This document shows, piece after piece, positions 34,168-43,137 of a DNA stretch of 64,000 nt (positions are counted from its first letter, which is position 1; each line of letters opens with the position of its first letter). The stretch is from CAYPNF01 sp964411985. GTDB lineage: Bacteria > Verrucomicrobiota > Verrucomicrobiia > Limisphaerales > J093. A program made the position numbers and the translations under genes. The DNA is taken from positions 1 to 64,000 of the forward strand of contig CAYPNF010000033.1 in the NCBI GenBank assembly GCA_964411985.1. Direction: 5' to 3'. Below the pieces are notes generated by a model. It was not told the DNA's origin. It saw nothing but the letters and a program-made list of their open reading frames with translations, and searched no databases.

Positions 34168-35466
34168 ATGAAGAACCGATTGTATTTGGTGAGTCCATGG
34201 CTGGCGACCGTGGTCATGATTGAGTGGCTGCTCTGCTGGGCAGGGGTTTTCGCTCAGGAGCAAGTGCCTGGCATGGTGCTGGTTCCCGCCGGGACGTTCG
34301 AAATGGGCGACCATCACGGCTTCGTCGATCCCAAGCACGGGGGTGACGAAACACCCATTCACACGGTGCGGCTCGATCCTTTCTATATGGGCATCTATCA
34401 GGTCACAACCAGGGAATACTGTGAGTTCTTGAATGCGGCGCTGGCATTGAAGCAGATCGAGGTGCGCGGGGATGGTGTTTACATGTTGGGCGGCAGCGAC
34501 TTGCTTTGTGAAACACGCATCCAGTCCCCGTTCAGCCGGGTTGGATGGGACCAGAAGAGCTTCGCGTCATTGGACGGGAAGGGGAATCATCCCATCGTCT
34601 GCATCAGGTGGGCGGGAGCAGCAGCTTACTGCAACTGGCTGAGTGATCAAAAGAAGCTTCCCAGATGCTACGCTCAGGGAACCTGGGAATGTGACTTCAA
34701 CAGAAGCGCTTTCCGTTTGCCGACCGAGGCGGAATGGGAGTACGCGGCGCGGGGTGGCCTGCAGAATCCCTATCGCAATTTCGCCTGGGGTGATGATCCC
34801 GATCACGCCAAAGCCAACTGGCCTGAGTCGAAGAATCCCTTTCGTAGCGGTCCTCAGCCTTGGACTACCCCTGTTGGCTTCTTCAACGGTGAGCTGCGGC
34901 GAAAAGCCGATTTCGGGTGGCCCGGTCCCCAGGAGACCTACCAGACTGCCAACGGTGTGAACGGGTATGGTCTTTACGACATGGCCGGCAACGTCTGGCA
35001 ATTCGTCAACGACTGGTATGGGCGCGACTATTACGCGTACAGCCCGACCAACAACCCGCCGGGCCCAGCGAGTGGCAGCCTTATGCCCGACGGAAAGCCT
35101 TATCGCGGGATGCGGGGTGGCAACTGGTACAACGGTGAGAACGGCCACAGCCGCGTGTCCAACCGCAATCCCTCCTATTTTCGAGGACCTCAAGACCCAA
35201 ACCATCCCTACTACCACCTTGGATTCCGAGTGGTGCTGCCGGTGGGGGCCGAGAGCCGACCCGTGATCAAAGCGACCCCGGTTCAACGCGTCCCCGGCCG
35301 AGGGGGCGAACCGGGTGGCCGCTCAGGCGGCGGCGGACGTCGTCCCCGACCACAGGATGATGGTGCACAACCAAGGAATCGTCCCGATAATTCCGCTCCA
35401 GGGGAGCGTCCATCGCGCGATTCCAACCCGGCTCCAAGTGAACGCCGCCTGCCCGTTGATCCATGA
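34168..35466 (+). CDS. Formylglycine-generating-enzyme-like (FGE-sulfatase domain) exported protein
   Basis: This is a 432-aa exported protein. The start is ATG at 34168, giving a signal peptide (LATVVMIEWLLCWAGVFAQ). The FGE-sulfatase fold begins at PGMVLVPAGTFEMGD, followed by THTVRLDPFYMGIYQVTTREYCEFLN-type sequence, RLPTEAEWEYAARGG, NGYGLYDMAGNVWQFVNDW and MRGGNWYNGENGHS...GFRVVLPV. The catalytic cysteine pair of aerobic FGE (about 20 residues before the end of the domain, in a C-x4-C pattern) is absent here, so it may not modify sulfatases despite its place next to one. From about residue 365 the protein is a Gly/Arg/Pro/Asp-rich tail. It heads the operon; the next start is 46 bases on. 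Confidence 0.82.
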   Translation: MKNRLYLVSPWLATVVMIEWLLCWAGVFAQEQVPGMVLVPAGTFEMGDHHGFVDPKHGGDETPIHTVRLDPFYMGIYQVTTREYCEFLNAALALKQIEVRGDGVYMLGGSDLLCETRIQSPFSRVGWDQKSFASLDGKGNHPIVCIRWAGAAAYCNWLSDQKKLPRCYAQGTWECDFNRSAFRLPTEAEWEYAARGGLQNPYRNFAWGDDPDHAKANWPESKNPFRSGPQPWTTPVGFFNGELRRKADFGWPGPQETYQTANGVNGYGLYDMAGNVWQFVNDWYGRDYYAYSPTNNPPGPASGSLMPDGKPYRGMRGGNWYNGENGHSRVSNRNPSYFRGPQDPNHPYYHLGFRVVLPVGAESRPVIKATPVQRVPGRGGEPGGRSGGGGRRPRPQDDGAQPRNRPDNSAPGERPSRDSNPAPSERRLPVDP

Positions 35467-35512
35467 ACCCATGCTCTTTTGAAAAACAAGCTGCGACAAA
35501 CTGAATCATCTC

Positions 35513-37207
35513 ATGAAGAACCAGTATCCAACCAAATTCACTACGGCCCGGAATGTCCTGTTCGCATGGCTAGTCGCCGGCACTCTTGTACAGTTCGCGC
35601 TGGCTCAAGAGCAACCCAATGACCGCCCGCGTCGTGGAGAGGGTCAGGGCCGAAACCAATCGGCAGGCCAAGGCGGAATGCGACAGGGTGAGGGCGGCGG
35701 TCGTCGTGAGATGGCGGAGAACAAGGTGCCAGTTTCGCCCAATCCCGGGCAGACCGTTGGCCTGTTTCTCAATACTCCGAAGGCGTTTACTGGCTATACA
35801 CTGTTCGCCCCGAAGCACAACACCATCACCTACCTCATGGACAACGAGGGGCGGGTTGTGCACCAGTGGAAGAGCGCCTACGAGCTTGGGCAATCCGCCT
35901 ATCTGCTCCCAAACGGCCACCTCGTACGGGCCGGGATGCTCCGAGTGCAGGGGGGCACCGGCGGCGGGGAAGGAGGCCGCATCGAGGAGTATGACTGGGA
36001 GGGTAACTTGGTCTGGGAGTTTAACCACGCCACCCGCGACTATCAGTTACACCATGATTTCAAGCCGATGCCCAACGGCCACATTCTGGCGCTGATGGTC
36101 GAGCGCAAGTCGCGCGAGGAGGCCATCGCTGCTGGGTTTGACGCCCGTCTTCTGCGTGACGAATTCCTCGTGCCCGACGCCGTAGTGGAAATCGAGCCGA
36201 TTCTGCCCAAAGGCGGCCGCATTGTCTGGGAATGGCACGTATGGGATCACTTGATTCAGAACTCCGACCGTACGAAAGCGAACTACGGCGAGGTGGCAGC
36301 GCATCCCGAGTTGGTGGATGTTGGCTGCAATGGGCGCGCGACGCCCGCATTTTGGAACCACATGAATTCCCTCGACTACAATCCTACGCTCGATCAGATC
36401 GTCCTCAGCGTTCGGGGATGTAACGAGATTTGGGTGCTGGACCATAGCACGACCACCAAGGAAGCGGCGAGCCACTCCGGTGGCAAACACGGGAAGGGCG
36501 GGGACCTGATTTATCGTTGGGGCAATCCGGCTGCTTACGGGAGGGGAACCATGAGCGCCAAGCAACTGGTCCAGCAGCACGATGCCCAATGGATTCCCGA
36601 GGGTTATCCCGGCGCTGGCCACATCACCATCTTTAACAATGGTTACGATCGCGGTTGGTCGAGCCTTGAGGAAATCGTCCCGCCGATGGATGCCAGCGGC
36701 CGCTACCTCCTCGAATCGGGCAAGGCCTACGGCCCGGACAAGCCCCTTTGGCACTATGAAGCCAAGAACCGAACCGACTTCTTTTCCTCGGAAATCTCGG
36801 GTGCACATCGCCTGCCCAATGGCAACACCCTGATCTGTGCCGGAGTCATCGGCCACCTGTTTGAGGTCACTCCGACCGGCGAAACGGTCTGGCAATACGT
36901 TAACCCGATGGTGAGGGGGGGGATCCTTGCCCAGGGAGAGAATCCAGGCAAGGATATGCGGGGCCACCTCTGGAACGCGGTCTTCAAGGCCCACCGATAT
37001 GCGCCCGATTATCCTGGCCTCGCCGGCCGCGACCTGACCCCGAAAGGTGTTATTGAACTGCCCGCTTCGGAGAAGGGGAAAACCGGTCTCGACAACATGA
37101 CGGAGCAGCAGCGCAACGATCGTGGTCCTGGCGGCCAGCGGGGCGGGGAGGGACGAGGCGATGGGCAACGCCGTGGTGGAGGACAGCGGCAGGGGCAAGG
37201 TTCTTGA
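35513..37207 (+). CDS. Arylsulfotransferase-like exported protein 1
   Basis: This is a 564-aa exported protein of the arylsulfotransferase (ASST-like) beta-propeller superfamily. It has a signal peptide (LFAWLVAGTLVQFALAQ, residues 1-32), then a Gly/Arg/Gln-rich low-complexity segment (about 33-72), then the propeller with recurring NGHLV, NGHILAL, FWNHMNSLDYNP, HDAQWIPEGYP and GAHRLPNGNTLICA. These His-containing strands are those that hold active-site residues in characterised ASSTs, which move sulfate between phenols. Whether the full catalytic set is conserved I cannot confirm. A second RG/GQ-rich tail covers about 538-564. Function in the periplasm or on the surface is inferred. Confidence 0.8.
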   Translation: MKNQYPTKFTTARNVLFAWLVAGTLVQFALAQEQPNDRPRRGEGQGRNQSAGQGGMRQGEGGGRREMAENKVPVSPNPGQTVGLFLNTPKAFTGYTLFAPKHNTITYLMDNEGRVVHQWKSAYELGQSAYLLPNGHLVRAGMLRVQGGTGGGEGGRIEEYDWEGNLVWEFNHATRDYQLHHDFKPMPNGHILALMVERKSREEAIAAGFDARLLRDEFLVPDAVVEIEPILPKGGRIVWEWHVWDHLIQNSDRTKANYGEVAAHPELVDVGCNGRATPAFWNHMNSLDYNPTLDQIVLSVRGCNEIWVLDHSTTTKEAASHSGGKHGKGGDLIYRWGNPAAYGRGTMSAKQLVQQHDAQWIPEGYPGAGHITIFNNGYDRGWSSLEEIVPPMDASGRYLLESGKAYGPDKPLWHYEAKNRTDFFSSEISGAHRLPNGNTLICAGVIGHLFEVTPTGETVWQYVNPMVRGGILAQGENPGKDMRGHLWNAVFKAHRYAPDYPGLAGRDLTPKGVIELPASEKGKTGLDNMTEQQRNDRGPGGQRGGEGRGDGQRRGGGQRQGQGS

Positions 37208-37245
37208 GATCAGCGGTCGCCCCGATAAGCATCAACAATACCAAG

Positions 37246-38673
37246 ATGCCTTTCTCAAGAACACTCCGCACCCTGGCCCTGCTGGCTGCCGCTGCGTTAC
37301 TACTCAATATAGAGTCTGGACACGCCGCTCCCTCTCAGCGACCCAGCTTCATCGTGATCCTTGGCGAGGGCGCGGGTTGGACTAGCACCTCGGTGCAGAT
37401 GGACGAAAGCAATCCCGCCTCGAAAGGCGCCGGTATCAAGACGCCCAACCTTGAACGGCTCGCCGCCAGCGGCATGCGATTCTCGGACGGCTACGCACCC
37501 TCGCCACGCTGCACGCCCTCCCGCGCAGCACTGCTCACAGGTCGCAGTCCGGCAGCCTTGCACATGACCTTCATTGGGGAGGGCGGGAGGCGCGGTTCTG
37601 ACGAACCCAAGACCCGGGTCCTCCCGCCCCGTGCTTTGCTCGAACTGCCCGAAGCTGAAACCACCATCGGCGAGTTGCTCAAGCGGGCGGGCTACGCTAC
37701 GGCGCACTATGGCAAATGGCATCTTGGTCGTGTGCATCCGTCCAGGCACGGCTTCGATGAAAGCGACGGTCCTACCGGAAATGGGGGTCCCGAGAATGTC
37801 GCCAACCCGAACCCCAAGCAGGCACTCGCAATGACGGCGCGCGGCATCGAATTCATGGAACGACAGGTGAAAGCCGGCCGACCGTTCTACCTCCAGTTGT
37901 CGCACTATCCGAGCCAGGAGGAGAAGGGGGGTGTTAGGATCCGTGGGGTGGACAATCGGAACGAAGAAATCAGCATCTTGGACCAGACCCTTGGGCAGAT
38001 CCTCGACGCAGTGGAACGGTTTGGGCTTAAAGAGAGCGCCTATGTGATTTACACCACTGACCACGGTGCGCCGGGCCGGAACCCACCACTCGCTGGCGGC
38101 AAGGGCACCGTTGGGGAAGGGGGCCTTCGCGTCCCGTTCATCGTGGCCGGACCCGGCATCAAGGCTGGCGCGTGTTCGTACGTGCGGGTGAGCGCGACGG
38201 ATTTGTTTCCCACCTTCGCGGAATTGGCTGGAATCACCGAACTGCTCCCCAGGGCTCTCGAGGGCGGCAGCTTTGTGCCATTGTTGATGAATGGCGGCAT
38301 GGGCTCGGTGCAACGGCCGCGCGAGGAGTTCGTCGTCCACTTTCCTCACTATGACAAGGATCCAATCGGACCTGCCTCCGCCCTGATTCTGGGGGACTTC
38401 AAGCTCATCCGTGTTTACGAGAGTCGGGCGCTCCGCCTGTTTGATTTGTCCCAGGACATCGGTGAACGAAACGATTTGTCGAAACAGATGCCAGACAAGG
38501 CGGCCGAACTGGATCTTCGGCTTGCTGATTACCTGAAGGCCGTGAATGCCCAAATGCCTTCCCTCAACCCCAACTATGATCCCAAGCAGGATGCCAACAC
38601 GTTGACCGGGGAAACACGCAATGGCGGGGGCAAGCGTGGTGGCGGCGGGAAAGTCGGCAGAGCAACTCAATGA
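37246..38673 (+). CDS. Sulfatase (formylglycine type), exported
   Basis: This is a 475-aa alkaline-phosphatase-fold sulfatase. The start is ATG at 37246 (MPFSRTLRTLALL, signal peptide ending GHA/AP); the frame's TTG at 37204 overlaps the previous gene and is not preferred. The formylglycine motif is complete: PRCTPSRAALLTGR (Cys 89 in this numbering). HYGKWHLGR and YTTDHGAPG match the family. The usual metal-binding Asp-Asp after the first strand is replaced by GEGAG (IVILGEGAGW), so the Ca site is altered. A short Gly/Lys/Arg tail (NGGGKRGGGGK) ends the protein. Substrate unknown; a polysaccharide sulfate ester is likely. The stop overlaps the next gene by ATGA. Confidence 0.87.
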   Translation: MPFSRTLRTLALLAAAALLLNIESGHAAPSQRPSFIVILGEGAGWTSTSVQMDESNPASKGAGIKTPNLERLAASGMRFSDGYAPSPRCTPSRAALLTGRSPAALHMTFIGEGGRRGSDEPKTRVLPPRALLELPEAETTIGELLKRAGYATAHYGKWHLGRVHPSRHGFDESDGPTGNGGPENVANPNPKQALAMTARGIEFMERQVKAGRPFYLQLSHYPSQEEKGGVRIRGVDNRNEEISILDQTLGQILDAVERFGLKESAYVIYTTDHGAPGRNPPLAGGKGTVGEGGLRVPFIVAGPGIKAGACSYVRVSATDLFPTFAELAGITELLPRALEGGSFVPLLMNGGMGSVQRPREEFVVHFPHYDKDPIGPASALILGDFKLIRVYESRALRLFDLSQDIGERNDLSKQMPDKAAELDLRLADYLKAVNAQMPSLNPNYDPKQDANTLTGETRNGGGKRGGGGKVGRATQ

Positions 38674-40229
38674 AAGTATACCGCAAAACAAGGCCAGCCT
38701 CTGCCAGTTGTCTCGTGTTCAGCCTGCTGCTGGCGGTGGTGTTTCAGACCCTTGGCCAATCCGACCATTCTCCGCGCGGGCCAGCTCAGGGCGGTGGCGA
38801 GGGAGAGAAGGGAGGCCGAGTCGCTGGCGAGCGCACCCCTCGTAAAGGTGGCGGATCGAAGCAACCCGTTCAGACCTCTACTGGCAGCGATGTCGAGGTC
38901 CACCCGTTTGATCTGATCCTGGGTCGTCCCACTCTGGACTCAGTCACGGTCAGCGTTCTCTGCTACGAGGACACTGAAGGCAGCCTCGCCTACGGAACGC
39001 AGTCGGGCAAACTTGCCAGCACCACCCCCGCGCGCTTTTTCAAGAAGGGTGAATCGGCCGAAATCACTTTGACCTCTCTTCAGGGCAATACACGCTACTT
39101 CTACCAGTTCCTTGGCGGAGCAACGAATAGTGCCGAATTCACTTTCCATACGGCCCGTCCGCCGGGTGGTGCTTTCACCTTTCCCGTCACGGCGGACTCG
39201 CACCTGGACGAACGCACCGACCCCGCGCTCTACCAACTCACCCTGGCGAACGCGCTTGCGGACCTACCGGACTTTCACATTGATCTCGGTGATACCTTCA
39301 TGACCGAGAAACACCCAAACCGCGAAACTGCTACAAAGCAGTACCTCGCGCAGCGCTACTACTTCGGCCAACTCAGCCACTCTGCGCCCTTGTTTCTGGT
39401 GCTCGGTAATCACGATGGGGAAAGTCCGCGCATCGGGGAGGGCGGCACCGATAGTCTCGCCGTGTGGTCGAACTCCATGCGGAAACGGTTGTTTTCCAAT
39501 CCCATTCCCGACCCATTTTACTCGGGCAACCTCCAGAGTCATCCGGTTGCCGGCCTGTTGCAGGATTACTATGCGTGGGCGTGGGGGGATGCGTTGTTCG
39601 TTGTCCTCGATCCGTTCTGGTTCACTCAAAAGCAACGCGGCCAAAGTGACCGATGGAAACGCACCCTGGGAGCGGAACAGTATCAATGGCTGAAACGTAC
39701 GCTTGAAGCAAGCAGAGCACGATGGAAGTTCGTTTTCGTCCATAACCTCGTCGGCGGTGCGGATGAGCAGAGCCGCGGTGGGGTGGAGGCTGTACCCTTC
39801 TACGAATGGGGTGGAATGAATGCGGACGGAACTTCTGGCTTTAAGGAGAATCGACCTGGTTGGGCGGTGCCAATTCATCAACTGCTCCTACAGCACACCG
39901 TGAACATCGTTTTTCATGGCCACGACCACTTGTACGCCAGGCAGGAGCTTGATGGGATCGTTTATCAGGAAGTGCCCCAACCAGGTTACCCCGGCAATGG
40001 TCGGGCGCCCCGTTCGGCAGCCGAATACGGTTATCGTAACGGGGTGATGCTTGGCAGTTCCGGGTATGTCCGGGTGAGTGTGTCCGCGCCCGAAGTCGTC
40101 GTCGACTATGTCCGCTCCTCTCTTAGGCACAACGAAACCTCCGAGCGGACAAATCGACAAATTGCGCATTCCTATACAATCACTGGCAGCGGAAAATGCA
40201 CTACCGCTCCGCAAGTGCCCACACGATGA
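38670..40229 (+). CDS. Purple-acid-phosphatase-like metallophosphoesterase, exported
   Basis: This is a 519-aa calcineurin-fold phosphoesterase. After a signal peptide (CLVFSLLLAVVFQTLGQ) come a Gly/Arg/Lys-rich segment (about 33-65), an N-terminal Ig/FNIII-like beta domain (about 75-165, ending FHTARPPGG), and the metal site: TADSHLDE, HIDLGDTF, LVLGNHDGE, FVHNLVGG, FHGHDHLYAR. This is the PAP/MetallophosN pattern, suggesting phosphomonoesterase or phosphodiesterase activity in the periplasm. The ATG overlaps the sulfatase stop (ATGA at 38670-38673), and its stop overlaps the ATG of the next gene, so the three are translationally coupled. Confidence 0.88.
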   Translation: MKVYRKTRPASASCLVFSLLLAVVFQTLGQSDHSPRGPAQGGGEGEKGGRVAGERTPRKGGGSKQPVQTSTGSDVEVHPFDLILGRPTLDSVTVSVLCYEDTEGSLAYGTQSGKLASTTPARFFKKGESAEITLTSLQGNTRYFYQFLGGATNSAEFTFHTARPPGGAFTFPVTADSHLDERTDPALYQLTLANALADLPDFHIDLGDTFMTEKHPNRETATKQYLAQRYYFGQLSHSAPLFLVLGNHDGESPRIGEGGTDSLAVWSNSMRKRLFSNPIPDPFYSGNLQSHPVAGLLQDYYAWAWGDALFVVLDPFWFTQKQRGQSDRWKRTLGAEQYQWLKRTLEASRARWKFVFVHNLVGGADEQSRGGVEAVPFYEWGGMNADGTSGFKENRPGWAVPIHQLLLQHTVNIVFHGHDHLYARQELDGIVYQEVPQPGYPGNGRAPRSAAEYGYRNGVMLGSSGYVRVSVSAPEVVVDYVRSSLRHNETSERTNRQIAHSYTITGSGKCTTAPQVPTR

Positions 40230-41809
40230 ACATCATAGATCCTATTCTGGTCCTTGGTGCCCTTGTGGCCACCTCAGCCATTGCTTACGAACGCCTGCAA
40301 GGTCCCACTGAACTCCTGTTGTACGACAAAGAAAAGTCGTACGATGGTTATACGCTTTTCGGTGTCGGTAGCCGCACCTACTTGCTGGACATGGAAGGCC
40401 GTGTCGTTCACACGTGGCCGATCGGGACCAACCCGCACCTGCTGGATAACGGGAATATCGTGGACGCGACAAAGGACGACCCAAGCGGTTCGCCGGGATT
40501 CCGCGAAGTGGACTGGGATGGCAAAACAGTATGGGAATACACGGAGAAGCGCGAAGGTTACTTCCCCCATCACGATTGGGTGCGTATCTTCAACAAGAAG
40601 CTCAACGCACCCACCACCCTCTACATCGCCAACAAATCCATCACCCACGACCAGGCCATCGCTGCGGGCGCTGATCCAGGCAAAGGTCCCTATCGCGAAG
40701 GTCAGATGGACGCGGTGGTAGAGGTGGACATGCAAGGCAACGTGGTGTGGGAATGGTGGTTTTTCGATCATGTCGTGCAGGATCTGGACCCGGCGAAGGG
40801 GAACTATGTGGGCGAGGGGAAGACAGTCGCTCATTACCCCGGTCGGATCAACATCAACCTGCCTGGCCGCCCGCTGAAACGAGATTGGCTTCACTGCAAC
40901 TCCATGGACTACAATCCCGAGTTGGGGCACGTGGTGATCAATTCCGTGCAGGGCGAACTCTATGTCGTCGATCACGACGGCACGTTCGTAGCCGGAGATG
41001 CGAAGGCCAGCATCGCCCTGGCCGCCGGCCCGGCGGGGGATTTTCTCTATCGTTTCGGTGATCCGGCACGCTATCGGCAAGGGGATCCGCCGAGAGTCTT
41101 GGAGAACTGGGACTCGGCGACGTCAGGCCACAAACAGATGGGCGGGGCGCATGACGTGCACTGGATCCGCTCCGGTTTGCCAGGCGCGGGCCACCTGATG
41201 GTGTTCAACAATGGGCAGTACCTCTTTCAGCGCACTCCCCAATCCTCCGCCTTGGAAATCAACCCATTTCTCGATGCGAGCGGACGTGACACCGGTAAGT
41301 ACGTCAACCCGCCCGACGCGGGCTATGGCCGTGAAACCTATGATAAGGATACGCACAATCTGCCTCGGCAGGTCTCCAAACAGATCGTTTGGAGCTACCG
41401 ATCGGTGAATAGCCACGGATTCTTCAGCCACATTGGATCCAGTGCTCAGCGCCTCCCCAACGGCAACACCTTTCTCTGCTCCGATACCGAAGGGCACTTC
41501 TTCGAAGTCACCGCCGAAGGAAAGGTCGTCTGGGAATACATCAACCCCGTCACCCGCGACGGTGCGGTGAAGGTGCTGGGTGACTCCCTCCCCATGGTCA
41601 ACTCGGTGTTTCGGGCTTATCGCCTTGGCAAAGATCACCCTGCGTTGAAGGGCCGCGAGTTAACGCCCAAGGGAACCATTACCGAGCGAGCCGCCCAAGG
41701 CCTTGATGCGGGGCCGAAGCGGCGTTCGCCAGGAGATCGCCCGCCGGGAGGGAATAGCGACCGGCGAGAGCGGCGTGGGGCGGGTGGGGGACGAGGAGGC
41801 GCTGAGTGA
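40226..41809 (+). CDS. Arylsulfotransferase-like exported protein 2
   Basis: This is a 527-aa protein paralogous to the one at 35513, with the same strand signatures (TYLLDMEGRVVHTW, HLLDNGNIV, FPHHDWVRIFN, LHCNSMDYNP, GAHDVHWIRSGLPGAGH, SSAQRLPNGNTFLCS). The start is ATG at 40226, coupled to the preceding stop, giving a short signal peptide (ILVLGALVATSAIA). It lacks the low-complexity stretch after the signal peptide that protein 1 has, but it ends in a Gly/Arg-rich tail (PPGGNSDRRERRGAGGGRGG). It is the last intact gene of the operon. Enzymatic activity is inferred from the fold only. Confidence 0.8.
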   Translation: MNIIDPILVLGALVATSAIAYERLQGPTELLLYDKEKSYDGYTLFGVGSRTYLLDMEGRVVHTWPIGTNPHLLDNGNIVDATKDDPSGSPGFREVDWDGKTVWEYTEKREGYFPHHDWVRIFNKKLNAPTTLYIANKSITHDQAIAAGADPGKGPYREGQMDAVVEVDMQGNVVWEWWFFDHVVQDLDPAKGNYVGEGKTVAHYPGRININLPGRPLKRDWLHCNSMDYNPELGHVVINSVQGELYVVDHDGTFVAGDAKASIALAAGPAGDFLYRFGDPARYRQGDPPRVLENWDSATSGHKQMGGAHDVHWIRSGLPGAGHLMVFNNGQYLFQRTPQSSALEINPFLDASGRDTGKYVNPPDAGYGRETYDKDTHNLPRQVSKQIVWSYRSVNSHGFFSHIGSSAQRLPNGNTFLCSDTEGHFFEVTAEGKVVWEYINPVTRDGAVKVLGDSLPMVNSVFRAYRLGKDHPALKGRELTPKGTITERAAQGLDAGPKRRSPGDRPPGGNSDRRERRGAGGGRGGAE

Positions 41810-41880
41810 GGTTTGGTATGGGACATTTTGACCGGCACCCAATTCTGACGGTAGTGCATGACCTGGTAGGTCAGGGGAGC

Positions 41881-41985
41881 AGCAAGGTAAAGCGCCCAAG
41901 CTTCGTCGTGCTCCTTGGGGGGGCCAGGGCTGGGGCAGTACCTCGGTCCAAATGGACGAGAGGAATCCGGAGTCGAAGAGCAGTC
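41881..41985 (+). pseudogene. Frameshifted N-terminal fragment of a second sulfatase
   Basis: KRPSFVVLLGG at 41893-41925 matches the sulfatase start seen at 37246 (RPSFIVILGEG). The match continues in the next frame as GQGWGSTSVQMDE...NPESK, closely similar to GAGWTSTSVQMDE...NPASK, down to about 41980. The frame change coincides with a run of seven G (41917-41923) and is explained by loss of one base. Sequence beyond 41985 is not sulfatase. The same non-canonical GxGxGW in place of Asp-Asp is preserved here, which shows that the two copies share a subfamily feature. Confidence 0.7.
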
Positions 41986-41994
41986 ATCTACTGC

Positions 41995-42891
41995 TATCCG
42001 AATCTCGAACAACTCAAGACCCGATTTGGTACCAAGGCGGGTTTGCTGCTAAAACCCGACTAACTCCCTGGACTACCCTACTTTGGGGCTGAGTGGTCGG
42101 CTTATACCAACCGGGTACGGCCTAAGACCCTAGCCGCCACGAACGACACCGCCATGTTCATGGACTTTGTGAGGTTCCTGGACTCTGCGGAAGATGCTCA
42201 ATTCCAGGCGGAGGTGACTGAGTACGTCGATGTGGATGCGTATCTTCGGTTCTTGGCTCTGGAGGCCTTGCTCTCCAACTTGGACAGTCCCCTGATGACG
42301 AGCCAGAACTATTACCTGTATTTGCACCCAAAGACCCGCCGGTTTGTCTGGGTGCCATGGGACTTGAACGAGCCTTTTGGGGGCTTCGGCCCAGCTGGCA
42401 ATGCCACGGAACAGGCTAACTTAAGTTTGGACCAACCTTTCACGCGTGTGAACCGGTTCGCAGGACGGATGCTGCAGAAGCCCGGCGTCATGGAGCGTTA
42501 CCACGAGATCTTGCGCAGCCTGCTCGCCGATCATTTCAATGCTGCCCGAATCTTTCCTGTGATCGATGCAATCGCCAGGACGATTCGCCCCGCGTTGACG
42601 GATGACTCGATGGTCTCCATGAACCAGTTTGAAGCAGCGCTTTCGCAGTCGAGCGCGCCCGAAACTGTGGCAGGAAGCGTCGTAAAGACTTCCGAGGAGA
42701 GGCCCCCGGATCCGGGAGCCCCCGGTGGCTCAAGCAGGTCTCGGCCTGCTCTCAAGGCGTTCATCGACCAGCGTGTCCACTCAGCGATGCTGCAATTGGA
42801 AGGAAAGATGAACGGATTGGTGCCACGGGAGGTCGGACCGCGCCCTGGGGGGCCTAGACCTGTGGCCTCGCCACCTACCAATGCTCCGTAG
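41995..42891 (+). pseudogene. C-terminal part of a CotH-family protein with an in-frame stop
   Basis: From about 41995 the frame reads NLEQLKTRFGTKAGLLLKP, then a TAA at 42061, then LPGLPYFGAEWSAYTNRVRPKT, TAMFMDFVRFLDS, EYVDVDAYLRFLALEALLSNLD, and NYYLYLHPKTRRFVWVPWDL. These are typical segments of the CotH domain in the right order, without an N-terminal half. A segment after residue 290 or so is Pro/Gly/Arg rich. An open frame from the ATG at 42154 (245 aa) could still be translated but would lack the ATP-binding half. I regard it as a pseudogene that joins a sulfatase remnant to a CotH remnant by deletion. Confidence 0.72.
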
Positions 42892-43137
42892 ACCAGGCAG
42901 GGGTAGCAAGAGTTGGGTGGGTAAGGCCAGTTGGTTGGCACGTGTCTGGTTTTATCGTGAGGTTGTTGTTCGTGCGTTCTGTTATCTTCTGGAAGTCGAC
43001 CGCTTGCCGGTCGAGGTGGAGAGTGAGTCGATGGGTGCCCGGACGGGCATAATCTCCCTTTTCAGCCTTTCAAAAACCTGTTTCGATGAACTCATGGCGA
43101 CGACGCTGCCCAACGACGGCTTTTCAACCCCATAGCC
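42892..43137. other. Intergenic region upstream of the GH67-like gene
   Basis: About 246 bases with no supported gene; the short plus-strand frame from 42881 has no recognisable product. A small hairpin (TCGACCG, loop CTTGC, CGGTCGA) lies near 43000-43018. The promoter of the next gene is expected here but not obvious. Confidence 0.35.
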
